Below are positions 1 through 11,900 of a stretch of DNA of 64,000 nucleotides, piece after piece; the stretch's first letter is position 1, and each line of letters begins with the position of its first letter. The position numbers and the translations under genes were made by a program. Under the pieces are notes generated by a model. That model was given only the letters and a program-made list of their open reading frames with translations. It was not told the DNA's origin and searched no databases. The DNA comes from Aulostomus chinensis (Eukaryota > Chordata > Actinopteri > Syngnathiformes > Aulostomidae), in the NCBI GenBank assembly GCA_037954235.1, contig JBBMOA010000009.1, forward strand, positions 24,446,626-24,510,625. The letters run 5' to 3'.

Positions 1-338
1 TTGGGTGGGGGGGTGGAGCCTGTCCCAGCAGTCCTCAGGTGAGAGGCGGGGTTCACCCTGGACAGGTCACCAGTCCATCACAGGGCCAACACATAGAGAC
101 AGACAACCATTCACACTCACATTCATACCTACGGTCAATTTAGAGTCTGAATTAGCCTCGTCCCCTCTTGATGTCTTTGGACTGTGGGAGGAAGCTGGAG
201 TACCAGAGAGAACCCACACAGGAACAAGGAGAACATGGAGACTCCACACAGAAAGATCCTGTGCTCCAGCCAGGGCTCGAACCCAGACCCTTCTTACTGT
301 GAGTGACAGTGCTGACCACTGCACCACCGTGCCACCCA
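1..338 (-). mobile_element. tRNA-derived SINE, copy A (cut by window edge)
   Basis: A near-identical sequence recurs at 11517-11894, 32746-33128, 38611-38984 and 60126-60498. Here the element is in minus orientation with its head at about 338 and its tail beyond base 1. The head resembles a tRNA promoter (box A-like TGGTGCAGTGG, box B-like GGTTCGAGCCC in reverse complement), typical of an RNA polymerase III-derived SINE. Open frames of 66-123 codons across it are incidental. Confidence 0.75.
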
Positions 339-369
339 CTAAGCTCATACAACCAATGCTAAATGTCGG

Positions 370-905
370 GCAGTAAAATGCAGATGTGGAAGAAGCACAC
401 AATTAATTTGCTTAACTAAAGTATAAGTACTCAATAAAATAGATCTCTGGTAAAATACTCCACTCAAATTTTTACTCAAGTAAAAATGGAGAAGTATTTG
501 AGATTGAGTTAATTAAGTATAAAAAGCCAGTGCTCATCCTACTTGATAGTGATGTATTTTAGTGCTTATGAGCATTCAAATCCTCTAAACCCCTGACTGC
601 TACACTTTATGTTAGTGGTTTGTTTTCCAGTTTTGCTGCTCTGATTCGTGTCCTCTTGAAGTTGTTAGACACTAAATTTGAGAGTACATTAAAAGTACAT
701 GTATACAAGTACATATATGTACACTGCACATCAGGTTTTGACATGATTTCTATGCCAATTCTTTTTCTTCAAAGTTCTTGTAGGTTCAGATAAATGTAGC
801 AAAGTAAAAAATACATTTAGTTTGAAGTACAGTGGAGAAAAAGCACAAAGTCCCCCTAAATACAAAGGCTCTAATACAGTACAGGTACCTTAATCATTGT
901 ATGTA
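370..905. repeat. AT-rich dispersed repeat, probably MITE-like
   Basis: The stretch is rich in AAGTAC, GTACTT and 'TACTCAAGTAAAA' type words, the style of a very common teleost non-autonomous DNA element. I could not define terminal inverted repeats or a target duplication, so the limits and the class are uncertain. Confidence 0.3.
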
Positions 906-1228
906 AGGAAAAATACTGAGAAGCTTTCAACATTTGGTAAAGTTACTGAAACAAAAACATTATAGGGGGGTGAACGCAGTGACATTATTGCATGACAATA
1001 CCAATGTTTTTCTTGGTTTTTTTTTTACATCTGGATGTGATTGTAGTCTCTATATTGAATGTTATTCATACAAACAACTCAACTTAAAAAAAAAAAGTTT
1101 CGTCACCATGAATGTATGTGCCCATTTGTGATCCCAATGAATTGTAAATGAACTCTATTAATAAATAATCTTTTCTACCTCAACAGCACTCACAGGTCTT
1201 TACAATGTCACCTCATTTATCCAGTTAC

Positions 1229-1237
1229 ACACAAACA

Positions 1238-1278
<41 letters not shown>

Positions 1279-1440
1279 ATGTGGAGGCAGCCATGCAAGG
1301 CACCAACTGACTCATCAGGAGCAATTAGGGGCTCAGTAACTTGCGCAAGGACACTTGGTCTCCAGGGTAGGGGAGGACGAACCAGTTACCAGACTGCTAA
1401 TCTACCTCCTGAGCCACACAGCCCCATAATGAGCATCAGA
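1229..1440. repeat. (CA)n microsatellite followed by an old dispersed repeat
   Basis: A pure CA run at about 1229-1276 abuts a sequence containing 'GAGCAATTAGGGGCTCAGT', 'AAGGACACTTGG' and 'CCTGAGCCACACAGCC'. These words are familiar from an old teleost dispersed repeat. It probably lies in the last intron of the neighbouring EMP gene. Confidence 0.4.
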
Positions 1441-1717
1441 CGTACAGCTGATCCACCATAATTTATCAGATTTAAATGGATTCAAGTAAAGGAAGAGACA
1501 TGATGATTTTGTGCTGGTAAATTAAATGATACAGGCACACCAAACACAACTTTGCAGGAGAGGATTCTGTCGTTTACCTGCATCGGGAACTACTTCCTGA
1601 ATAATTTTGCTGTACCTCAGTGTGAATGTCAATCAATTTTCAGATTTTAGACGTGCACTTCCAGTCTCACTTTGGAAAAGAGCTTTTTTTTCATGACATA
1701 TTTCACGCCACTGTTAC

Positions 1718-1887
1718 CTGCAAAGACTTGACACAGTCCTGTGAAATAGAAGAGTCCACCCTTAGACATGGTGAACAGCTGACCCAGGAAGACCAAGAAG
1801 GACACAGAGGAGAAGACCACCGAGAGAACCATCAATACCTGAACTGCCTGAAGCCATTCTGTGAAGGGAAGCCATTTTTAAATTCAA

Positions 1888-1923
<36 letters not shown>

Positions 1924-2229
1924 CATGTTGCCTTTTTAAGATGACATAATAATACATTACCAGTTTCTTTGGAGGATGAACACAACCATGTCCCCGTGAA
2001 ATTGTCAAACCTGCAGTTGTACCACAAGTCCGAGTTCTCCATCCCATCCCACACCCACCAGGACTTAGAAAAAGAGATTTTAAACATGAGTCACAGGGTG
2101 GGTGATGATGTGTTTCAGTATCTAAATAAATGAATGATTATGTGTCTATACCTTCTCCATGGTTGCGATGAACAGCATGGCCAGTGTGATGAGATGCAGC
2201 AGGGTCACAAACATAAGCAGGTATGCCAT
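1718..2229 (-). CDS. emp3: PMP22/EMP/claudin-family tetraspan protein, 5' part (EMP3-like)
   Basis: Three coding exons on the minus strand join in phase: 2229-2152 (26 codons, from the ATG), 2063-1961 and 1858-1718, giving 107 residues. The first exon encodes a hydrophobic helix (LLMFVTLLHLITLAMLFIAT). The second carries the extracellular loop with the family W-LW-C...C pattern (SWWVWDGMENSDLWYNC, then TWLC) and an N-glycosylation site NFT. The third holds transmembrane helix 2 (VLMVLSVVFSSVSFLVF) and 'GGLFYFTGLCQ'. That last string and the loop look most like EMP3; PMP22 and EMP2 fit less well. The family makes small four-helix plasma-membrane proteins affecting adhesion and growth. The last coding exon (helices 3-4 and stop) is not visible and should lie left of base 1. 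The acceptor before the ATG (2244-2243) gives a 13-base leader in that exon, so an upstream non-coding exon is expected. Confidence 0.7.
1889..1919. repeat. (TA)n microsatellite
   Basis: Uninterrupted TA dinucleotides inside the intron between coding exons 2 and 3 of the EMP3-like gene. Confidence 0.9.
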
Positions 2230-3182
2230 TTTTTTTAAGTTCCTGCAAACAACATAATCTCAATTCCAGAGAGACTTCATCCAATGTGCAATTTATCACG
2301 GAACTAGTGAGGGACCAATTTAAACTGTTTGTTGTTTCAATAAGAGTTGGGGGACTTTCCTGTTTTCCTTTCGACCACAACATGGAATGACCGAGTAGCT
2401 TAGTATAGTAAAGTCTATGTTGTTGCTTGAAAACAGAGTGCTATGAGTTATTTCTGTAACTTTGGCTGCCCTGTGTGTTGCCATCATAAAGCCTGAGCCT
2501 AAAGGGCCTGAGCAGCTCCATCGAGGGCCAAAATATTTACCCAAATAACCTCTCCACCCCTTTGAATACTTATTTTCACATTATGCAGGGTAAACACGCA
2601 CATTTGGACTTCATTAAACTTAGAGGAAATTGAAGTCCAAGGAAAAGCCAGTTAAACCTATTTGACATTCTATACACTGGCTGTGTACGTGCAAACACTC
2701 AAGAAGCCTCTGTAGCTTTAGTGGCAAGAAAGTCAGCTTTGAAATAAGTGGGCACATGGTAGAAAAAAAAGAAATAGAGGGAGGATGAAATTATCTGAGT
2801 AGATCTTTATCTATAGGAGAGGTCCAACTTGGGTGGGTGGCGGGTGAAATTATGTCATTAGACTAGAGTTTGCCCATCAAAGGAAAAGCGAAAGAAGGTA
2901 ATCTTTAAAAATGAATCAGATGTTAATTCAAAGAACCTGTCACGGAAGAAGTGAAAATTTCAAATATGATGTGTAAAACCCATGACCTTACGTTGTATCG
3001 CTATTGGATAATTTATTTTAATATGGAACACAAAATGTGAGACTGAAGTATAATTTTGAAACACATTTTTAGAATGCATGTAATATTGAGAGATCTTACT
3101 TTCCAAAGACAGCACCCCTGAAGAACCTTTTAACAAGATATTCACTGACATCGGATGAAAAGTCTAAGAAAGGTCCACTTAC

Positions 3183-3300
3183 CTTGAGTATTTGCTGTCT
3201 CCGTTCAGATCTCAGGGGCAGCTTCACCACTCTGCAACATTGTGCCCCTCTAGGTGGTCCTCTCCTTTCTGGTTTTGCCACACCCCTTTTATTTTCTCAG
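3183..3300 (-). promoter_or_regulatory. Putative non-coding first exon and core promoter of the EMP3-like gene
   Basis: On the minus strand a strong donor, CTCAAG|GTAAGT, ends a possible exon at 3183. Upstream of it, at about 3288-3296, is a TATA-like ATAAAAGGGG next to a CACCC-type motif, the spacing expected for a start near 3260. There is no transcript evidence; this is inferred from motifs and from the need for a 5' leader exon upstream of 2242. Confidence 0.4.
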
Positions 3301-4319
3301 TCCCTCCATCAAAACTTTCCAAGGAGAACGCCTATTTCCTCTGTGCAGAACAGAGCTCCCTTTTGCTCTGCCTCATAGTCCCACAGTACATCACCATCCA
3401 AATTTACTCCCAATTGGTTCCACCCACAGGGCAGTGGTAGCACACAAAAACCACATGAAAACACAACCTTAGTCAACAGGCCACTCTTCAGAATATATTA
3501 TGAGTAATCTAACACATTCCATCCATTCACGATCTAAGTATTGCATAGTTAGATGTGAAGGATTAACATACAGTTGAAAAATTGTTGACATTGTTGGCAT
3601 TCAGAGAACCCCGAGATCATGTGGGTGGGACACAGTGAGCAAACATGTAAGGTTAGAGCAGGATAACAATAAAACAGCAAATTACAAACTTTCAAAACAT
3701 AAAAAACACATTAAAATCTATGTAAAAGACAAAAGAGATGAGAAAAAATAACAGGACTTAATGAAAATGTTATTTTGAAAAAGTAGCCAACATACATTGT
3801 GCCATAAAATGTAAGAATTGTATAAGTGAGAGGAAAATACTACAATAACAGCAAAATCCTCATTCAGTCTTCAAAAATTCATGCAATCCTCATAGCAGAA
3901 GGGAAATCACTGTTTAAGTTTGTCTCCCCCTTGTGTTTTCATCAAGAAATGGGTGAAAACAGTAACGCTACGTAGAGATGACACAGTGCCAATGTGCAAA
4001 CATATTTATATATATGTAAACCAAAAACTTCTCTATATATCAAATGAGAATTTTTGTTTTTAATTGTTTGATGGTGGTTAAAGATGATTAAGGTTTGTAC
4101 ATCTCCACTAAATGCGTTTATAGGAAAAGCCTGGCTGGGACTATTTCAGTTAGTCAAGGTCTAAAATTGGTTTTGGCACAATCATTTCAAATGATATTCC
4201 AATAAGTATTTTCTCTACTAAAAAGACAAAAACGACGCAGTCATACAACAGCAACACCCAATTTAAACAAAAACGGTTGCATTTTCCCCGTTTGATTGTC
4301 CCCTGTATCTGTGTAGTGG
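3301..4319. other. Intergenic spacer between divergent EMP3-like and CCDC30-like genes
   Basis: AT-rich sequence with no supported exon, RNA gene or recognisable element. It separates the minus-strand EMP3-like promoter from the plus-strand promoter near 4320-4413. Confidence 0.6.
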
Positions 4320-4413
4320 TACGCTCCGTTGCCTAGGCGCTAGGAGAAGCCAATTCACCTCACCACGCCTGTTCTTAGCGCTAAGCTATCTTATCGCGGT
4401 CACCTCTTGATGG
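4320..4413 (+). promoter_or_regulatory. Putative promoter and non-coding exon 1 of the CCDC30-like gene
   Basis: A locally CpG-richer block includes CCAAT at about 4350, a GTTGCC...GGCGC word at 4329-4341 resembling half of an RFX X-box, and a strong donor TGATGG|GTGAGT with the exon ending at 4413. The next usable exon in the gene begins at 5922, so a first untranslated exon here is the simplest model. Confidence 0.4.
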
Positions 4414-5935
4414 GTGAGTAAAACAGTAACTGCAAAATGTAAACACGTCGTTGTTTAAGCACGAGTGTCCCTGTATTACCAGGAAAACAGAACGGTGTTT
4501 CAGCCGAGCGACCACCGGAGACAGCTACGGCTAAATTACTGCTAACGAGCTAGCGTTAGCGGACCACTGTTAACTTTGGAACTAACTTTGATAACAAGCT
4601 AGCTAGTGCTGCTCGTTGTCAACGGCTGTCTAATTCGGCAGTTTATTTCTACTAGCAATACTTAATTTGCAAATGTGAATTTAAATAACAAGAAAAAATA
4701 TTCTTACGAGTGAGCTTGCGTGGCTTAAAGGAATGCTGTTGTCCTACAAAACCCCTCGTTTGCTCCTCCTCGTCAGACATTTTGTAGGGGAGCTTGTTGG
4801 GGAGCTCGGGGAAATAAAGATAATAAACCCTTTATTGGGTGTTAAGTTATCACTTATTGTGAAGAGCAGGCGCGTCAGCAAGTCAGTTGGTAACGTTATA
4901 TAATCAAGGTTCACAAATGTAAGCATGGGAACGTCAGTTGGAAATGTTCCCTTTTAAATCCTTCTAAAATAGACAATATGCCATAGATTTAGGCTTTGCA
5001 AGGTTTCAGGGGATTTATCATAACTAAGTGTGCAGTGCTTATTTAGGATCACTCAGCTAGTCTTAATTTCATATGTGGATTTTTTATATGAATAACATAC
5101 ATGTATTGGATTGAATTGGGGCTCTTCAGTATGTCTATTGAATATCAATATCGTGATAGTAGACTAAATATAATCCGTATTGAGTATAGTGATGGCATTC
5201 TGTTGGTTTTATAGGCTAGACTACAGTGAAGAGATTTTCTGACTGTACAAGACTCCCCTAGCTGTTCTCATATTTGCATTTACACACTTACAACCACAGT
5301 AGTGAGGATCATTTTTTTATATTAAATTGTAATGATTATTTGTGAAGAAGCAATGTTAGTCATCCCTGCATCTGAACCACAATATCAACATCAAGGCATC
5401 ATGAAATATTTTCTCCATATCACCCACTTCTAGAGTGAGTGTATGTATATTATTAGAAGAAAGAAATGGAAGTTCGTTTATGGAAAAATCTTGTGACTCG
5501 TGTAGAGGGGATAGAATTAAGTGAGGGTCTACTTCTTCCTACTTCTTTTCAGGCTTGTAAACTGGTTAGTATTTTTGCTGTTAAAGTATTTCTTTTGTTG
5601 GTTGTTTCTTGTTCTTTACATGTTAGAAAAAAAAGTATTTCAATCAATTTTAAAAGGAAAAAAGTCTTCAAAGTTGGCTACAGGTCCCATATGACTGGCC
5701 AGAATTGCTCTGAAGTGCCTGTTGTCTTTTACAGGAGCTATAATGGAAAGGAGACGCTGTCATTGGTGAAATGCAACAACAATGGCAGTGACGAAGACTG
5801 GAGATGTATTTATCTTTGTTATACTATTTCAAACAGAGTTGCTAGGTTAAATTGTTGCTTGGAATCAGTATTTTCATCACTAAGGAAAAGGTTCATCAGT
5901 CACAGATGCAGCTTCCTCCAGCTTAATGTGTGACC

Positions 5936-8900
5936 ATGGACCATGAGGAGGTAATGTTCATTTGCTTACACTGCTGATGCTTAGTGTTTAACACCAGAAG
6001 TAACTGTTATACATCATTTAAAGAAAATATTAGTACCCACACGGTTTGGTTAACCTTGTTTTGTTATTCTCTGAGGCTTTTATTCCATCAACTACAGAGT
6101 GTGATAGCTGTTTTTAATTGGTCATCTGGAAAACAAATGTTTTATGAATGATTTTAATTTCAAAGTTGCTGAAATTATCATTATTACATTTAAAAAGGTT
6201 AAACTAAGGTCAGATTATTAAATCCTCTAAGTATTGCGGTTTGTATTTTCATCCAATTTTGCTTTGTGAATCAAATTCTTTTACACACCTTGATTGGTAT
6301 TGTTTCATATTTGATGACGGTCTCGGTTGACTTGATTCAATTGGATCATTCATTGTGTTTGCACATCTCAAGAATTTATGCTGCTGATGTGATTGGTAAC
6401 TTGGGATGGGAATGAATCAGATTTTATCAATGATGACAATGCAGTTGTCATTTCTGCTTGCTGGTCTGATTCCTTGTTCTTTCCTGGTCAGTTTTTACTG
6501 TGGAAAAAAGGCCACACAGATTTTTAAAAAATCTCTTTGTAGAAACAGAAACAAAGAAGAAATATTTGAGATTAAACGCATCCATGTTTTCATATAATAG
6601 ACATATGATGTTGTCCTGCCTGCTTGCATTTCTAAACTATGAGGCATGCAATATCATTCTGAGACTTACACGTTACAGAAAATGTTTCAGTGTTTTTTCA
6701 AAATGTTACCATATATATTGTTACCACAAAATCCTATAAAGTTTTAAATCTATTCCCCCACCTCGAGCTCATAGACATAAAAATGTAGACAGTTGGTGGG
6801 ATGTTTAAATATGACAGACACATGAGACCTGATACCACATGAGACAATATGTTCTGTGTTGTTGCAGCAGTAACCACTCCTGGACGGTCATTCAGGATGG
6901 GAGGGTGGGGGGGGGGGAGTCCTGCTCATATTACACTGTCTGCAAAGTACAGTATTGAATTCAATGACAGGTGTTTAGTACTGGTATGCCATCCTAATGC
7001 CGTGTCTGTCTCAAGGATCTGCTTTCAGTGAGATTGACAACCTTGATGTTGAAGACTTTTATTAACACTCGAGTTTGCAAGCTAGTTTTCCTGAATGCCT
7101 TCAAATATTTGTTGTTTTTTTAATGTTGGTATGGTAGTTGATGCTCGTACAAAATAGACTGTAACAGTAAATTTGTGTATATGTAACACTTGGTGAGAGC
7201 CCTTGCTTGCTTATTCAGAAACTAGCTCAATATTTGGATCCATTGGGTTTCCTCACAGTGTTGAGATGCCTTTCTTCCTCAAATCTTATTAGCTGAAGCT
7301 TAATTGCTCTTAATATATTGGCATCAAGACATTCACCACCTAGTGGGTCTTCAGGTGCGGACAGAGCTGGACCAGATTTCTGTACGCCTTCAGAGTGATG
7401 GTTTGCCTCCAGGAGCCACTCAAGAGGAGCGGCTGCGCCATCTTTGGCGGCAGCTGCTCCAAAGCGAAACAAAGCTCCAGTCATCCATCCAGGAGCTGCA
7501 CACCTTACGCACCCAGCAGGCCAATGAGATGAAGGAGGTGAGGCATTATGCAATCTTTGCTCATTCTTTACACTAGTTGTTGTCTGACTAGAGGTATAAA
7601 TGATCTAACAAAGTGTGCTCCTCCTTCTCATAGAATCAGACATAGAAACATAGCCGTAGCCCATGACTGGAGATAATACTGTCACACTTCTCTGAGATGG
7701 CTACTGACATGGTGTGTCAGTCACAAACCAATTAATTTTTGAATTTGTTTTTCTATCAGGTGGAGAGCTATGTTGCACATATTCGTGGACTGACTGCAGG
7801 CTATCAGAAAGATAATGAACAACTGCGACAAGAGCTGCACCAACTCAGACAGCAGCAAGGTGATTTCAGTGCACCTGTCGTCAAGTCTGGTTTGCTAAAA
7901 CCTCTGAGGGGGCAATTTTAAACAATGTTGTGAATTCACTAGTTCTTTTCAATTCACAGTCCTCCATGATAAACTGAAACTCTGCTTTCTTCCAGAGATT
8001 CAGAGCAAGGAGCTGGCAGAGATGTTAGCCCAGGAGGACCTTGGAGAGATGGGCCTGAGCAGCCCCAGTGAGCAGGTGGCGTACTTGCTGGTGGAAAGAG
8101 CTACGCTGTTGGAGAGGCTAGAAGCTGCTGAGAGGAAGTTGGACTGCCAGAGTCTCTCGGGCAGCTTAAGAGACGTCCAGCTACAGGTAAATGAGTCTAG
8201 GGGGTTGCATCCGCGATGTGTGAATTCAAACGTAGACAAGTTTGAACCAAAGTTCTCCCTAGGGACTGAATTTATGCATTACTAACATTTTGAGGGTTAC
8301 GACTTAAATCTTACACCAAGCTCTCAGTAAGTGTAAAGTTCTCAGTAGAGCCTTGTGAAAGGGGGATAATTAGGAGGATGAGGAGAAAATATACCATTAC
8401 TTATATGTTGTAGTTTGATAGTTTCACCTCTCATTGTGCCTGTTATTTGACATTATCTGATGTTGTTGGTTATAATTATCACCTAATCATAATACATTGT
8501 CCCAGCTTTTTGTAGTTTTAGGGTGAGTAAAGGCAATTTTTTTTATCCGTTAGCCTCTTTGCTGTTGTGCAGCTAAGTGTATTAAAAACAAATGGATACA
8601 AGAGACAGCACAGTCATATCACAGTCTTAAGAACGATGCTGTTGACATCAGTCTAATGAGCTTCAATGGAGGGTTTAATGTGGACTTGACACCCTACATT
8701 AAGGGACAAGGGCTGCTAGGTTGCAACAATTCCTCGTATGAAAGGCACTACAGAAATGGACTTTAAGTCAAATTTTCAAATGAAGCTGCTCTACAGGCTT
8801 CATCGTGTACCGAAGTGTTTTTTATGCACTATAAACTTGGTCGGGTGCAGAATGCACCAGATTGGTACCTCTCTCCTCCCCCTTTGGTCTGAATAAGTTG

Positions 8901-11900
8901 ATAGTTATGTACTGCATTTGTGCACGTTTCCTCTCAGCAGGGTTCCCAGACTCCATGGAAGAAACTGTTTGGGCTGCGCAGGTCGGGTCAGAGCAAACAC
9001 AATATTACCCCTGTAGGTCCCCTCCATCGCAGCTTATACTAACCTAACTAACACAAAAGTCATTACTAAAAGCTAAACGGTTGCATCAGTGGCTGGTTTC
9101 AGAGGGGTACTACATTCCATGATACCTGCATGACCACAAAATGAAGGCATGTCACTTCTCTCACTAACGCACCTGTCAGTGTAACTCTGAATTAACTGGC
9201 AGGAGCCCACTAGGGTGGATGGGCATGTCACAGGTGACAGCACGTGTACTTTTTGTATGACTTGATTTTCTTTGCAGGTGAAGTGTAATGCTGAGACAGG
9301 ATATTAACTCGCTTGCTCCTTTGCAGGGTGACGATCAAAATGCATGTCTCTGACAGCAGCATGTTGGCCCCCTCGCATCTCCAGTCGCTATTTGCACCAG
9401 GTCCTCCCACTGTAACCATTCATGCCTCATTCTGTAACGTCAGGCTCACAGCGAAGAGATTTCCCGAGAGAGAAATGAGCGTCAGCGGCTGGAGCGGGAC
9501 TTGGAAGAGGCGTCAAGCAGGCTGGCGATGGCTCATCAGGATATCCGAAGACTCAACAATGAACTAGATGTTGCCAAAAGTAACAACCTAGGTCTAAATG
9601 GTATGTTGCAAACACTGACAGTATGTTTTCCTAGATTGTATGGCTCTATAGAAGATATATTGATTTTGTACATTGATGCTGCTTGAGGGTTTGCAATGAA
9701 ATATACAAAGTATCCACAGATGCCATGATTGCAGCCGCAGAGGCAGGTTTCTTTTCACTGTCACGCATGTTTAGTGTTGCATTTACTCAGTTCAAATGTC
9801 AGTGTAGCACAGTTAGGCAGCAACGTTACCCTCGATTCGTGTGTGTTTTTAAGTGGAACTGCTATATTGTAGCCAACTGTAGGAAGTTAATGGCAAAAAA
9901 TATTGTCTTTAAAAAGCGCAAAGCCTATTTTGTGCTTTATGAAATTAAAAAAAATCTGCTTCTAATCTCAGGGTCTGAGCTTCAGGGAACAGTCCAAGAA
10001 GTAGAGAATCTGAGGAAGGAAGTGGAAAAACTGAAACACTGTGGTGAGACAGACTTGGGTGTGAATTTGAATACTAGTATTCGGTTTTAGAACCAAAACA
10101 TAGACTACTGGAGGTTTTTTTTTTAACTTTTCCTCTAATTTTGATTGATACATTGGCTGATTAACTCCTGATATAGTCAGGACATTCATTTGATTCAGTT
10201 TCCTGAGTATCATTTTTATTTCATCTGTTTCATGTTTCCCATTGTTTTAGAAAATAAGGTACTACCTCATTGTCACATTGAGATAGGATGTCATCTAAGA
10301 GGACAGTGGTTAGGATTCAGATGACAGCCATAGCTAACAATGACTGAGATTTCTAGAATTCTGCTTGGATAGCTTTAATACTTCATCAGACGTTGATACC
10401 AAAGCAGGCAAATATTTTGTTGAGATATTGATTGATTTTGTCTTTTTGCAGATATGATGAACCTGCAGAGAACCAAAGAGCAAAATGACAGATTAGATGC
10501 TGAAAACAGAAGTCTGAGGGAGAGATTGTGTATTGTAGAGAGGGAAAAGAATAATCTCCATGACCAGGTCAGTGTTTTTCTGAATATATCACTTTCAATA
10601 TGTACATTATGGAGCAGCTTAGCATTGTGTGGTGTTGTTTGTCCAGGTGGTAAAGAATGAAATAGACCAAGAGGCCACTGCCAAAGAGGAACGATCGAAC
10701 AAGAGCATTTGCAGTGAACCACAAAGCACTCTGTCAGCTAAAGAAAAGGAGCTCATTCACAAACGGTAAACATGGATTCCTCAACTGCTTCCAAGTAAAG
10801 GGTGTGATGAATGACTGCTCAACCTGCTCAGTCTGATGTGAAACATCCTCCTGCTCTGAAGGTGTCAGGCGGCAATGGAAGACCAGCTTGTGCAGGTGAA
10901 AGAGCTGGAACGGCAACTTCAGAGGCATCGCAAGGAGCAGGAGGAGCTGGTGGAGAGGAATGAGGAGCTGGAGGCCCTGCTGGGTGAGGCCCAGAATGCC
11001 AGCAAGGAGGAGAGGCATCGCCATGATGGGGAACTAGAGGGACTGCACAGAAGGGTAATAAACAATGCTAAAGTCTTTCTTAAACCTGTATGGACCTCGG
11101 TGGATATGGGATATATTACTGACAGTTAAATTCTCAAAATAAGGATCTTGAATAAAATGTTTATTTCACCTGAAAAGTAATTTAGTTTAACCAACATCAA
11201 TTATATTGATCTTTCATTAGAAGAATGCAGAAAGTATAATGGGTTGTAGAACTTGGGTTGGAAAGGTTCAGAATGACCTGAACTGGTCCTGCAGATCAGA
11301 AGCCTGGAGGCAGAGTTGAAGAAGCAGGACACCCAGGAAAAACTGTTAAAGAACGGAGAAGAGGTCAAATCTACTGAGTCCTACTTACAGCTGGTAAGAA
11401 AGCTCACTCTTGAATATCACTGGTTACATTTACATGGAAGGCAGTATTTCAGTATTGACCAATTTAAAACACAACACATGGTCCAGTCTCCAGCAGGTGT
11501 TACAGTTTTCAGCATTGCATCATCGTCTTCCTCTTATTCCTTACTAGTAAGGGTCGTGGGGGGGCTGGAGCCTATCCCAGCATCTACGGGCGAGAGGCGG
11601 GGTTCACCCTGAACAGGTCGCCAGTCCATCACAGGGCCAACATACAGAGACGAACAACCATTCACACTCACATTCATACCTACGGTCAATTTAGAGTATC
11701 AATCAGCCTAGTCCCCAAATTGCATGTCTTTGGACGGTGGGAGGAAGCTGGAGTACCCGGAGAGAACCCACGCAGGCACAGGGAGAACATGCAGACTCGA
11801 CACAGAAAGATCCCGCGCCTGAGCTGGGACTCGAACCCGGAAACTTCTTGCTGTGAGGCCACAGTGCTGACCACTGCACCACCGTGCAGCCCCTGTTTTC

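Noticed and set aside
5735..5812. Possible extra CCDC30 exon after TTTTACAG (ATGGAAAGGAGACGC)
   Set aside because: The ATG frame stops after eight codons, and the open frame has only a weak donor and no phase match.
5466..5933. 155-codon plus-strand open frame upstream of the CCDC30-like gene
   Set aside because: No splice context or family motif, A/T-driven composition, and it overlaps the acceptor of the micro-exon at 5922.
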